64,000 nucleotides of DNA from Parabacteroides sp. AD58 (GTDB taxonomy: Bacteria; Bacteroidota; Bacteroidia; Bacteroidales; Tannerellaceae), in NCBI RefSeq assembly GCF_023744375.2, contig NZ_CP146284.1:1798001-1862000 (forward strand), in the 5' to 3' direction. Shown here piece after piece: positions 27,621 through 36,800 of the stretch (the first letter of the stretch is position 1; each line of letters starts with the position of its first letter). A model generated the notes under the pieces. The model was given only the letters and a program-made list of their open reading frames with translations. It had not been told where the DNA came from and did no database searches. Position numbers and translations under genes: made by a program.

Positions 27621-28178
27621 ATGGAAAGTGAAAAAGAAAAATGCCGTCAGGGCAAGCTGTATGATGCGAATAATGATGCCGAATTAATAGCAGAGAGACA
27701 AGTCTGCAAAGATATATGTTATGAATACAATCATACGTTGCCGTCAGATATAGAAAAGAGGGAAAGCATCCTCACGAAACTGTTGGGCCGGACCGGAAAG
27801 AAGTTCCTGATCGAACAGCCTTTCTATTGTGACTACGGTTATAATATAGAGATTGGCGAAAACTTCTATGCGAACATGAATTGTGTTATACTCGATGAAG
27901 CCACAGTCAAATTTGGCAATAATGTCTTTATCGCTCCTAACTGTGGCTTCTATACAGCCGGACATCCATTTGATGTTGAACAGAGAAACAGCGGGTTGGA
28001 ATATGCGCGGCCGATCACTGTCGGTAATAATGTGTGGATAGGAGCACAGGTATGTGTGCTGCCCGGAGTCACTATCGGTGATAATTGCGTCATCGGAGCC
28101 GGCAGTGTAGTAACCAAAGATATTCCCGCAGGCTCATTGGCTGTAGGAAATCCCTGTCGTGTTATCCGCAAAATCTGA
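27621..28178 (+). CDS. Maltose/galactoside O-acetyltransferase family protein
   Basis: Left-handed beta-helix acetyltransferase of 185 residues. The N-terminal Mac-type segment (GKLYDANNDAELIAERQVCK) is followed by hexapeptide repeats and the conserved ending TVGNNVWIGAQVCVLPGVTIGDN (split here), then AGSVVTKDIPAGSLAVGNPCRVI. The catalytic His lies in AGHPFD. It transfers acetyl from acetyl-CoA to sugars in the cytoplasm. It opens a plus-strand group with DoxX and GH92, so it may act on sugars released by that group. Confidence 0.88.
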   Translation: MESEKEKCRQGKLYDANNDAELIAERQVCKDICYEYNHTLPSDIEKRESILTKLLGRTGKKFLIEQPFYCDYGYNIEIGENFYANMNCVILDEATVKFGNNVFIAPNCGFYTAGHPFDVEQRNSGLEYARPITVGNNVWIGAQVCVLPGVTIGDNCVIGAGSVVTKDIPAGSLAVGNPCRVIRKI

Positions 28179-28205
28179 TTACAAATCAATAAAACACATA
28201 AACTT

Positions 28206-28643
28206 ATGACAAAATTGAGAGACTTTTTATGTAATAAGCCAGTTTCAGAAACCGGCTTATCAATAGCCCTTCTGTTATTCCGTATTTTTGGAGGAGCGAT
28301 GATGATACCTTATGGTATTGGTAAAATAGAGAATTTCGACAAATATGCTGTCAACTTTTTCGACGATCCCATTGGTATTGGAATGATGCCGTCTTTAATT
28401 CTGACCATCTTTGCACAAGTATTCTGCTCTATTGCGTTAATAGGAGGATTCTTCTCGCGTCCGGCAGCAGCTATACTGGCTTTTAACATGTTGGTTGCTT
28501 CCAAATATCACTGGCATGATGCGTTTGCAACTTTGTCTTTGCCCTTGTTGTTTTTAGGTATCTATTGTTTTTTAGTTATCGTGGGTGGAGGTAAATATTC
28601 GATTGATTCCCTATTGTTTAAAACTAAAAAAGAGATGAAGTAA
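28206..28643 (+). CDS. DoxX-family membrane protein
   Basis: Small inner-membrane protein of 145 residues with four hydrophobic segments: ALLLFRIFGGAMMIPYG, LILTIFAQVFCSIALIGGFF, AAAILAFNMLVAS and LPLLFLGIYCFLVIVGG. The glycine-containing first helix and SRPAAAILAFNM are typical of DoxX/SURF4-like proteins. The exact role is unknown; some relatives take part in redox homeostasis. It starts 27 bases after the acetyltransferase stop, in the same transcript. Confidence 0.82.
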   Translation: MTKLRDFLCNKPVSETGLSIALLLFRIFGGAMMIPYGIGKIENFDKYAVNFFDDPIGIGMMPSLILTIFAQVFCSIALIGGFFSRPAAAILAFNMLVASKYHWHDAFATLSLPLLFLGIYCFLVIVGGGKYSIDSLLFKTKKEMK

Positions 28644-28678
28644 AATAACGCAAGAACATAAAACAACCCTATTAAGAA

Positions 28679-30913
28679 ATGAAACACAAAACAATCGTTT
28701 TAGCTGCACTGACGGCTGTATGTCTGGCTGCATGCAGCAACAATTCAACGCCAGAAGAAGAAACCAACAAGGAAGATCTTACAACCTATGTTGATCCACG
28801 AATCGGTACAGGAGGACACGGACATGTGTTTTATGGAGCCAATGTCCCTTACGGATTCATACAGCTCGGTCCGACCAGCATCCCAGATTCTTGGGATTGG
28901 GTATCAGGATATCACATATCCGACTCTACCATCATAGGGTTTCCTCATACCCATTTGAGTGGAACAGGCATTGGCGACCTTCATGATATTAATGTCATGC
29001 CCGTCACCGGAGAAGTTACATACGCCAGAGGTGACGAGTCGTCTTATAGCACAGGACTTTGGTCATACTCCGACAGATCAAAGGAATTTGCGGCTCCCGG
29101 ATATTACAAGACACATCTACTGAGGTATCACATTGATGTGGAGCTGACTGCAACGAAACGAGTCGGATTTCACAAATATACATTCCCGGCCCAAGAAAAG
29201 CCGGCAGTTGTATTTGATATGGTCAATGGAGGTTGCTGGGATGAAACGACAGATGCTTTGATCCGGGTAGTAAATGACAGTACGATCAGTGGCTACAGAT
29301 TCTCTAAAGGATGGGCCGATGATCAGCGTATATTCTTCGTAGCTGCCTTCTCAAAGAAATTTGAGAGTGTGAATTTCATTGTAAATGATTCTGTGAAGAA
29401 TGGGAAAGAAGCGAAAGGCAAGAATCTGTTTGCGAGAATCAACTTTACGGAAGGAAGTTCCAACCCCGTCTATCTAAAAGTAGCTTTATCACCTACATCG
29501 GAAGAAAATGCCGCATTAAACATGCAGGCCGAACTGAGCGGATGGGACTTCGAGAAAACAAAGGCCGACGCAAAGGCGGCATGGAATGGAGAGTTGAGTA
29601 AGGTCAAGGTGCATACAGCCAGTGAACAGGCAAAGAAGAATTTCTATACCAGTCTTTATCACACCATGCTGGCCCCGTCCGTATTCTGTGATGTCAATGG
29701 TGATTACTATGGTGCCGATCATCAAGTGCACAAAAGTGCGGGTTTTGTCAATTATACCACATTCTCTCTTTGGGATACATACCGTGCAGCACAGCCACTG
29801 ATGACGTTACTTCATCCTGAGAAGATGAGTGACATTATCAACACGATGGTGAATATCTACAAACAGCAGGGTAAACTGCCTGTATGGCATCTTATGGGTT
29901 GTGAAACAGATTGCATGATAGGAAATCCGGGAGTACCAGTCGTCGCAGATGCCATACTGAAAGGGATCAAAGGCTTCAATGTGGAAGATGCATACAAGGC
30001 GCTGAAAGAATCGTCGATGCTGCCTGAACGGGGCATGGAATACAGAATAAAATATGGATTCATCCCTGCGGATCTGATGAAAGAAGCCATCGCTTATGAT
30101 ATGGAATATGCCATCGCCGACTGGTCGGTAGCTCAGGCAGCACGTAAGTTGAATAAACAGGAAGACTATAAATACTTCTTGGAGCGCAGTAAGTCTTACA
30201 AGAATTATTTTGACCCGACCACCGGTTTCATGAGAGGAAAAATGCTGGACGGTTCAATGCGGACTCCGTTCAATCCTTATGCATCCACACACAGAGACGA
30301 CGACTATTGTGAAGGAAATGCCTGGCAATACACCTGGCTGGTACCTCATGATGTAGAAGGTCTGGTAGATTGTTTTGGCAGTAAGGAGGCATTCATCAGT
30401 AAACTGGATTCACTGTTCATTGCTGATGGAGATATGGGGGAATCGTCTTCACCAGATATTAGTGGCCTAATTGGTCAATATGCACATGGAAATGAGCCGA
30501 ATCACCATACCGTCTATTTATATACCCTGGTTGGTCAGCCCTGGAAAACAGCAGAACGGGTAAATGAGATTCTCCATACGATGTACACAGATCAGCCTGA
30601 CGGGTTATCAGGAAACGAAGACGTAGGACAAATGTCTGCCTGGTACGTGCTCTCTTCTTTAGGTTTCTATCAGGTAGAACCGGCCGGAGGCAAGTTTGTA
30701 TTTGGTTATCCACTCTTCGACAAAGCCGAAATAACTGTTCCGGGAGGTAAGTTCACGATAGAAAAGGAAAACAAAGGGAAGAGCAACCAATACATTCAAA
30801 GTATCAGTCTGAATAATCAGGAGTATAAGCAAGCCTGGATTAATTATGCTGATATAATGAAAGGTGGCCAACTCAAGTTTATCATGGGCGACAAGCCTGT
30901 AGCATGGTATTAA
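28679..30913 (+). CDS. GH92 alpha-mannosidase lipoprotein
   Basis: Exo-acting alpha-mannosidase of 744 residues, lipid-anchored (LAAC, Cys19). GH92 enzymes are calcium-dependent and remove terminal alpha-mannose from N-glycans. The N-terminal domain has GTGGHGHVFYGANVPYGFIQ and GFPHTHLSGTGIGD; the catalytic domain has EGNAWQYTWLVPHD, GNEPNHHTVYLY and GNEDVGQMSAWYVLSSLGFY, all characteristic. The length is normal. It starts 35 bases after doxX. No SusC/SusD pair is present, so import of the products must be served from elsewhere. Confidence 0.93.
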   Translation: MKHKTIVLAALTAVCLAACSNNSTPEEETNKEDLTTYVDPRIGTGGHGHVFYGANVPYGFIQLGPTSIPDSWDWVSGYHISDSTIIGFPHTHLSGTGIGDLHDINVMPVTGEVTYARGDESSYSTGLWSYSDRSKEFAAPGYYKTHLLRYHIDVELTATKRVGFHKYTFPAQEKPAVVFDMVNGGCWDETTDALIRVVNDSTISGYRFSKGWADDQRIFFVAAFSKKFESVNFIVNDSVKNGKEAKGKNLFARINFTEGSSNPVYLKVALSPTSEENAALNMQAELSGWDFEKTKADAKAAWNGELSKVKVHTASEQAKKNFYTSLYHTMLAPSVFCDVNGDYYGADHQVHKSAGFVNYTTFSLWDTYRAAQPLMTLLHPEKMSDIINTMVNIYKQQGKLPVWHLMGCETDCMIGNPGVPVVADAILKGIKGFNVEDAYKALKESSMLPERGMEYRIKYGFIPADLMKEAIAYDMEYAIADWSVAQAARKLNKQEDYKYFLERSKSYKNYFDPTTGFMRGKMLDGSMRTPFNPYASTHRDDDYCEGNAWQYTWLVPHDVEGLVDCFGSKEAFISKLDSLFIADGDMGESSSPDISGLIGQYAHGNEPNHHTVYLYTLVGQPWKTAERVNEILHTMYTDQPDGLSGNEDVGQMSAWYVLSSLGFYQVEPAGGKFVFGYPLFDKAEITVPGGKFTIEKENKGKSNQYIQSISLNNQEYKQAWINYADIMKGGQLKFIMGDKPVAWY

Positions 30914-31027
30914 AATAGTTTAAGACACACCTTATTTCTCCAATTACCCAGTATTTTTATCTGTAATCAAATGAGTTTGGTTATCTTTACAAACAACAAA
31001 GCAATGCTAAACTTAAATTGAGCCGTT

Positions 31028-32446
31028 TTGGGAAAATGCAGATTCATTTACTGGGTTTTATTGGCTTTACTGCCTTCTTTAGTCCAAGCAGAAAACCGCA
31101 CTTCTGGAAAGAAAATTGAGGTTTCAGCCAATCACCGGTTTCTCCAGTGGGACGATGGAAGTCCTTTTTTCTACTTTGGAGATACAGCCTGGGAGCTGTT
31201 TCATAAACTGACCCGGGAAGAAGCTGATATGTATTTAACCGACAGAGCTCAAAAAGGATTTACCGTTATCCAGGCTGTCGGCCTGGCCGAACTGGAAGGG
31301 ATAACGATTCCCAATGCCTACGGCCACCTGCCGCTGCAGGATAATGATCCTTCTCGCCCACTCGTTCGGGAAGGAGAAAACAATGATTATTGGGATCATG
31401 TAGACTACATCGTAAATAAAGCAAACTCGTTAGGTCTGGTCATCGCTTTTTTACCGACCTGGGGCAGTTACTGGCATGACAACGGGAAGGTGATCTTTCA
31501 GGAAACATCTGCTGAAAAATACGGAGAGTTTTTAGGAAACAGGTATAAAAACAACCAGATTATTTGGGTTTTAGGTGGTGACAAGATGCCGGAGAACGAG
31601 GCTCAGAAATCAATTATCCGGGCGTTGGTCAAAGGGCTTAAGAAAGGTGATGCTGGCAGGCACTTATGTACGTATCATCCGTCCGGATGGAACGGTTCAT
31701 CGACTGCTTTCCATCAGGAAGAGTGGCTGGATTTTAATATGCGACAAAACGGACATGAAGTGGAATATCGCAGTTATTCCAAGACATTAGATGACTACCG
31801 TCTCCAACCTGTCAAACCCGTTATGGATGCAGAACCGGTTTATGAAGACCATCCTGTGGCCTTTAACGCCAAAGACAAAGGCCACTCCATTGCAGCAGAT
31901 TGCCGCCGGGCGATGTATTGGGATTTATTTAATGGAGCTTTCGGACATACCTATGGTCACCATTCCATCTGGCAAATGTATAATCCGAGTAAAGACAAAG
32001 GTATAAATACACCTCTTTATCCATGGAAGCAGGCGATTTCACAACCCGGTTCCAGGCAGATAAAACATGCCCGCGAATTATTGGCCTCCAGACCTTATTT
32101 TTCAAGAATACCTGATAGCGAAAACATTCTCGTTGAAACGGATATAAAAACGGCCATGCCCGGAGAAGGGCGCTATCGCTTTGTTGCCACAAGAGACCAG
32201 GAAGGCACCTATCTGATGGTTTATGCCCCCGTAGGAAGACCTTTTGCCGTCAACATGAAAATACTTCCGGCCCAAAAGATAAAGGCCTGGTGGTTTAATC
32301 CCAGAACCGGGAAATCCCGCATGATTGGAGTTCTTAAGAATGAAAGAACAAAAGTCTTTGAAACACCTGATCCTGGAGAAATGATCGATTGGATATTGGT
32401 ATTGGACGATGCGCAGTTCAAATACCCGATACCGGAAAATGAATAG
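31028..32446 (+). CDS. DUF4038-type glycoside hydrolase (GH140-like) with TTG start
   Basis: Secreted protein of 472 residues. The DUF4038 catalytic domain is marked by FFYFGDTAWELFHKL, VIWVLGGD-like NNQIIWVLGGDK, PVMDAEPVYEDHP and HSIWQMYNPS; the C-terminal part resembles the putative collagen-binding domain PF12904 (RTGKSRMIG, DWILVLDDA). A stop codon at 31019-31021 leaves the TTG at 31028 as the only start that keeps the signal peptide (FIYWVLLALLPSLVQA). Relatives include apiosidases and other plant-glycan hydrolases; the specificity here is unknown. It follows GH92 after 114 bases. Confidence 0.8.
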   Translation: MGKCRFIYWVLLALLPSLVQAENRTSGKKIEVSANHRFLQWDDGSPFFYFGDTAWELFHKLTREEADMYLTDRAQKGFTVIQAVGLAELEGITIPNAYGHLPLQDNDPSRPLVREGENNDYWDHVDYIVNKANSLGLVIAFLPTWGSYWHDNGKVIFQETSAEKYGEFLGNRYKNNQIIWVLGGDKMPENEAQKSIIRALVKGLKKGDAGRHLCTYHPSGWNGSSTAFHQEEWLDFNMRQNGHEVEYRSYSKTLDDYRLQPVKPVMDAEPVYEDHPVAFNAKDKGHSIAADCRRAMYWDLFNGAFGHTYGHHSIWQMYNPSKDKGINTPLYPWKQAISQPGSRQIKHARELLASRPYFSRIPDSENILVETDIKTAMPGEGRYRFVATRDQEGTYLMVYAPVGRPFAVNMKILPAQKIKAWWFNPRTGKSRMIGVLKNERTKVFETPDPGEMIDWILVLDDAQFKYPIPENE

Positions 32447-32510
32447 AAAGGATTATGTTCCAACAAATTTCCTATCTTTACAAACCATAATACCAGCTAA
32501 ACTTATTGAC

Positions 32511-33719
32511 ATGAAAAACAAAGGATTTTATATTGGCTTGATGCTACTCACAATGTTTGCTTGTACAAAGGAAGTACAACGGACGGGTGATATCATCCAT
32601 GTGGATGTATTAGAAACTTCCTATCCGGAAAAGGAACTGCTCCTTCAGGACTTTATGGATGTGGAATATATTCCGTTGGAAACTAACGATGAGTTTATTA
32701 ACCAAGGTTTTGTACAAGATGTAGGCGAGAAATATATCTTGGTTACAAATAGAAAAAATGATGGAGATGTCTTTGTATATGATCGTAAAGGAAAAGCACT
32801 ACATAAATTCAACAGAAAAGGACAAGGCGCCGAAGAATATGTCAATATAATAGATATGGCTTTAGATGAAAAAAATGAGGAAATTTTCATCAACTCACAC
32901 CATATACAAAAGATTTTAGTGTATGATTTATATGGAAATTATAAACGAACCCTTAAACATCAGGTAGGAAAAGGGTCTTTAGAGTCATATCCCTATTATT
33001 CGGATTTGAGCTCATTTTATTTGGAAATATATAATTACGATGATAATAATCTGATATGCTATGACTTCTTAAATGCTAAAACTCCTTTTGTGCTTGTTTC
33101 TAAAAAAGATGGAAGTATCACAAAGAAGATAAGTATTCCATTTGATAAAAAAAAGATAGGAATGGTCGTTGGGGGAAAAGATGAAAAAACAGGTCTCATA
33201 TCCTCAATTTATGTCGGTTATTATCGGAGCATTCTATCTTATCAAAAAGATTGGTTCCTTTTGGAATTTTCTTCTGATACTATTTATCAGTTATTACCCA
33301 ATAATAGTTTATCACCTTTTATTGTGCGAACACCGTCTGTCAATGATACGAATCCGGAAGTTTTTCTGATGATTCGCTTGCTTTCTGATCGTTATATTTT
33401 TATGGAAACGGTGAAAAATGAGTATGATTTTGAAAAGAATACCGGTTTCCCTCGTACATTCTTGATGTATGACAAAAAGGAAAATGCTTTTTTTAACTAT
33501 AAGGTCTGCAATGGGGATTATCGTTCTGAAAAAGAAATCTATATGAATTTCCTCAAGCCTTTAGACGGTAAGATAGCAGCTTGGGGCAAGCTGGAAGCTG
33601 CTGATTTGCTTGAATCACTTGAAAAAGATGAATTGAAAGGTGAGTTGAAAGAAATAGCTGAAGAATTAACCGAAGATTCAAACCCGGTTATCATGCTGGT
33701 AAAACATAGGACTTTTTAG
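32511..33719 (+). CDS. Six-bladed beta-propeller lipoprotein, distant paralogue
   Basis: Lipoprotein of 402 residues starting at the ATG at 32511, with lipobox FAC (residues 16-18, Cys18). Its body is nearly the same as the gene at 15095-16303, on the opposite strand, but the first 40 residues differ. The last residues (VKHRTF instead of VKPKK) change where homology ends and the decayed AT-rich region begins. The leader resembles that of the DUF4038 gene just upstream (TATCTTTACAAAC, then GCTAAACTTA). It appears to be a member of the propeller family moved or copied to a second locus. Confidence 0.78.
   Translation: MKNKGFYIGLMLLTMFACTKEVQRTGDIIHVDVLETSYPEKELLLQDFMDVEYIPLETNDEFINQGFVQDVGEKYILVTNRKNDGDVFVYDRKGKALHKFNRKGQGAEEYVNIIDMALDEKNEEIFINSHHIQKILVYDLYGNYKRTLKHQVGKGSLESYPYYSDLSSFYLEIYNYDDNNLICYDFLNAKTPFVLVSKKDGSITKKISIPFDKKKIGMVVGGKDEKTGLISSIYVGYYRSILSYQKDWFLLEFSSDTIYQLLPNNSLSPFIVRTPSVNDTNPEVFLMIRLLSDRYIFMETVKNEYDFEKNTGFPRTFLMYDKKENAFFNYKVCNGDYRSEKEIYMNFLKPLDGKIAAWGKLEAADLLESLEKDELKGELKEIAEELTEDSNPVIMLVKHRTF
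32630..33704 (+). repeat. Inverted 1.07-kb repeat, copy 2 (propeller gene body)
   Basis: Partner of 15111-16180 on the opposite strand. The break in similarity at the 3' end coincides with the start of the degenerate region. Confidence 0.75.
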
Positions 33720-34730
33720 AGACTTGATAACGAAAAAAAATAAATTAGAAAACAAATCTATAATTCAAATTACAACGACCACAATAAATTACAGACATTA
33801 TACAGTTAACGCAGATAAAGCTCCCATTTCCATAGCTAAAATACCAGTTCAAACCGTAGTAAGTACACAAAGTAAAGAAAAGGATAGTAAAGAATATCAA
33901 AGTATATTTATAAGAGAGTGGCGCACCTACGCGAAAAAATGATTAATCGCGATTCATCATCTAGTAATGGCATAATCCATGGAAACGGCTGCACAGATTT
34001 TGAGCGGTGTAAAATGGCAGTGATCCCACAAGTCAGGATTCACAAGCCGACTACATAAAAATCAAGACACAAAAATGATATTGAAAGCAGTTGAAGCAAA
34101 ATAATTAACCCAACAAATGTAAAAAACATAGCTTAGAATATTCGTTTACAAATGGCCTTGAGACAGTAATCGTACATGAGCCCCATTTCTAAAAATGATA
34201 AGCATTCGTCATTCACCACACCTTCTGCCAGAGTTGTTTCCTTCATGGATTACAAAATTCGGATTTAATTACAAGTTTATATGGAGCGAGAAATAACACT
34301 TGGTTTGATAAAGTTATTCGTCATCGTGTGGGAAGGAAGAATGATATATACTTTACTGGTAGGACGCCATTGCCCAGATCACATGGTTCAACACCGCCTC
34401 AATATAAACACAGTCTACATATAAGTTTAGCAATCTCATCGCACAAATTATAGAACATCACCCAGTGCGTGCTCACCACCAATCTTTTTTAGACTATGAC
34501 AGCGAGTTTTATCAGCCGGCAAATGTTGATTCGTAAACGATCTGATCCAATTGTATATCATATATATTACCACTACAAGACAATAAATAATTATAGTACA
34601 ATAAATTCAAAATCTTACTGTATTTTCCTGAATCCTCTAATCAATTTTATTTTAGACCAAAAGACGATAGAAAATGACCATTCTTTATTCAAAAAAAAAT
34701 TTGGATTTTAAAATCAACACATGTATTTTT
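33720..34730. other. Decayed AT-rich region without an intact gene
   Basis: About 1 kb with no recognisable intact gene. Short frames at 33724-33942 and 34496-34711 show no family features. A plus-strand open frame without a start codon, about 34206-34455, reads NSDLITSLYGARNNTWFDK and then IYFTGRTPLPRSHGS; it looks like the tail of a lost protein I do not recognise. The composition is distinctly more AT-rich than the flanks. Confidence 0.45.
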
Positions 34731-34748
34731 GTACTATAAAAATAGTAC
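34731..34748 (+). promoter_or_regulatory. Perfect palindrome, probable GntR/YtrA operator
   Basis: GTACTAT-AAAA-ATAGTAC is an exact inverted repeat with 7-base arms, 22 bases ahead of the GntR-type pseudogene. YtrA-subfamily regulators are known to bind palindromes of this kind over their own promoter. Confidence 0.65.
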
Positions 34749-34770
34749 AATATAATTTTATACAAATATT

Positions 34771-35119
34771 ATGATGCAATTTATATTAGATTATTCAAGT
34801 GGTATACCTATATATCGGCAAATCATAGATCAAATACGATTTGGTATTACTTGCGAGAAATTAAAGTTAGGCGAACAATTACTTACAGTTCGCGCACTTG
34901 CTGTGGAATTAAAAGTTAACCTAAACACGGTTTCTAAACCTTATAAAGAATAGGAAATAAAAAAATTTTAGGAACCCAACAAGCTTCATGGACGCTTATC
35001 TGTCAAACCGACACAATGCTATCGGAAGGAGAACGAAAGGACAAACTAAAAGCAATTTGTACACAATTCTCTGCAACAGCATTAAGCTATAGATTTGAGA
35101 TAAATGAAATAATCAATTA
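34771..35119 (+). pseudogene. GntR-family (YtrA-like) regulator pseudogene
   Basis: The reading frame begins MMQFILDYSSGIPIYRQIID and continues through a GntR winged helix (LTVRALAVELKVNLNTVSK) for 60 codons, then meets a TAG where homologues have ELEIKG. A frameshift shortly after restores the family's C-terminus (LICQTDTMLSEGERKDKLKA and FSATALSYRFEINEI). The nonsense codon and the frameshift make it inactive. Intact members are about 120 residues and often sit ahead of a gene for a membrane protein, as here. Confidence 0.75.
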
Positions 35120-35144
35120 GAAATGTATAAAAAAATCAATACTT

Positions 35145-35442
35145 ATGACAACTAATGTAATTAAAAAGAATTGGATTAATCCAATCACTGCTTCTGTATT
35201 AATTATCTTTATGGCTATTTTATTTGCTTTACGAGTTTCACAATTCACAAATGATCTACTATTCGTATTATTTATTATTCTTTCTACATTAATATCAGCT
35301 TCTATTCATGTTGCTGACCAAGGGGAAAAAGCCGTAGTGCTACGTATGGATAAATTCAAAGGGCTGATAAGACATATGAAAATTAGTTCAATTAAAAACT
35401 CCTGAAGATGATTCATATGAAAAATCTTCTTCATTAAAATGA
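35145..35442 (+). pseudogene. SPFH/Band 7 protein remnant
   Basis: An 86-codon frame encodes two hydrophobic stretches and then HVADQGEKAVVLRMDKFKGL, the entry into an SPFH (slipin-like) domain. The frame then ends at 35405 after unrelated residues. In another frame, bases up to 35442 read KTPEDDSYEKSSSLK, which could be the original C-terminal tail, implying a large internal deletion. It follows the dead GntR gene, suggesting that the whole operon decayed together. Confidence 0.55.
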
Positions 35443-35474
35443 ACTGAACAAAATATGAAAAGAGATAGGACTAT

Positions 35475-35531
35475 TATATCAAGTCATTCATACTGGCATT
35501 TATAAATTACTATTCTTCGAGTCTTGATATA
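35475..35531. repeat. Inverted repeat with a 39-base loop
   Basis: TATATCAAG at 35475-35483 and CTTGATATA at 35523-35531 are exact complements. It sits between the SPFH remnant and the next gene and could be a weak transcript end or the scar of a lost element. Confidence 0.4.
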
Positions 35532-35653
35532 TGAGTAGAAAATTGCATCCTACAATCAGAGACACCTAACATTGGATGGTTTTACAATTAAACTTATATC
35601 AGCACTCACAAAACTGGAACAAATTATTTTTAACAAATTAACATTACTAGATT

Positions 35654-36568
35654 ATGAAACGAACATATTATATAACAATTATAGCAATATTTCTGTCAAT
35701 CAATTTTTCCGCAACAGCCAATTTAAGATGGATTCCGTTTTTATGGGAAGGAGATTCCATTTCAGGAAAATACATAGATAAAGCATACATATACATACCT
35801 GTACAAATTGAGAATATACCTCTAAAGTTTACAATGCAGTTTGACCTCGGAACGCCACAATCCGTATTTTACGAGAAAACAATGCATTCAATTATGCAAA
35901 AAGACTCTTCTTTAAGTCACAAATGGAATGATAAAACATACTCTTTCCAACACATTTCTTTAACACTAGGGAAAGAAACATTTTGCGACATAGAATTAAA
36001 GTATATGAAAAACACGGGGACTTATATACCTGAAAAAGATCTTTATAAACGACAACCTATCCATATAGGGACAATTGGGAGTGATATATTTCAAAATAAA
36101 GTATTAATTATTGACTATAAAAATCAAAGAATTGCCATCACCAACAGTATTCCAAACGAATACAAAGAAACACAGGCAATACGATTTACCATAGAAAATG
36201 GAATTATAAAACTCCCATTTTTAATAAATAATCAAGAATGCCAATTGATGTTTGACACAGGATCTAGCCCATTTGAATTAGTTACAAATCAAAACAGGGC
36301 ATTAAAAATAGCTGATCCCACAATAATTGATTCATTAAGTGGCCCTTTATGGTGGGGAAAAAATATTACTTTTTATGGTTTAAATGTGACAAAACCTGTT
36401 ATAGTAGCAGGTAAAACTCGTCCAACCTCTAAAGTTTTCTATGATAAAGATGGACTATGGAACTCTATTTTTGATGCATATCAAATATGGGGTATTACAG
36501 GAAATGCTTATTTCTACGACACACTAATAATCATTGACTATATCAACAATTTATTCTACGTCAAGTAG
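35654..36568 (+). CDS. Secreted two-lobed aspartic-protease-like protein
   Basis: Protein of 304 residues with a signal peptide (YYITIIAIFLSINFSATA). Two retropepsin-like halves are visible. The first has FDLGTP at Asp64 and later IGTIGSDIFQNKVLIIDY; the second has FDTGSS at Asp201 and later WGITGNAYFYDTLIIIDY. The halves therefore repeat the same order of motifs, as in a pepsin-like single-chain pseudodimer. The first motif has Leu in place of the usual Thr (DLGT rather than DTGT), so activity is uncertain. The AT-rich codon use matches the decayed region around it rather than the genes downstream, suggesting acquisition. Confidence 0.65.
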   Translation: MKRTYYITIIAIFLSINFSATANLRWIPFLWEGDSISGKYIDKAYIYIPVQIENIPLKFTMQFDLGTPQSVFYEKTMHSIMQKDSSLSHKWNDKTYSFQHISLTLGKETFCDIELKYMKNTGTYIPEKDLYKRQPIHIGTIGSDIFQNKVLIIDYKNQRIAITNSIPNEYKETQAIRFTIENGIIKLPFLINNQECQLMFDTGSSPFELVTNQNRALKIADPTIIDSLSGPLWWGKNITFYGLNVTKPVIVAGKTRPTSKVFYDKDGLWNSIFDAYQIWGITGNAYFYDTLIIIDYINNLFYVK

Positions 36569-36770
36569 CCTTTATTAAAGGCTGATATTTATTAATTTCA
36601 ATAATTTAGTTACCCAAAAGAATATCTTGCCTAAAAATGACTGGGATACATCTCTAAAGAACTACTATTCTTAACATCCTAATACAAAAATAGGATACAA
36701 AAGTTAATTAACAATGATGAAAACCCGGCGTATTTTAAAAGCAACACATTAATTATCCCCCGAAATGTTG

Positions 36771-36778
36771 TAACTTTG
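36771..36778 (+). promoter_or_regulatory. Likely -7 element of hpt
   Basis: TAACTTTG matches the TAnnTTTG consensus and lies 22 bases ahead of the hpt ATG. No clear TTTG element is seen 20 bases upstream. Confidence 0.5.
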
Positions 36779-36800
36779 CAACCTTAAAAGCAGAGTTATT

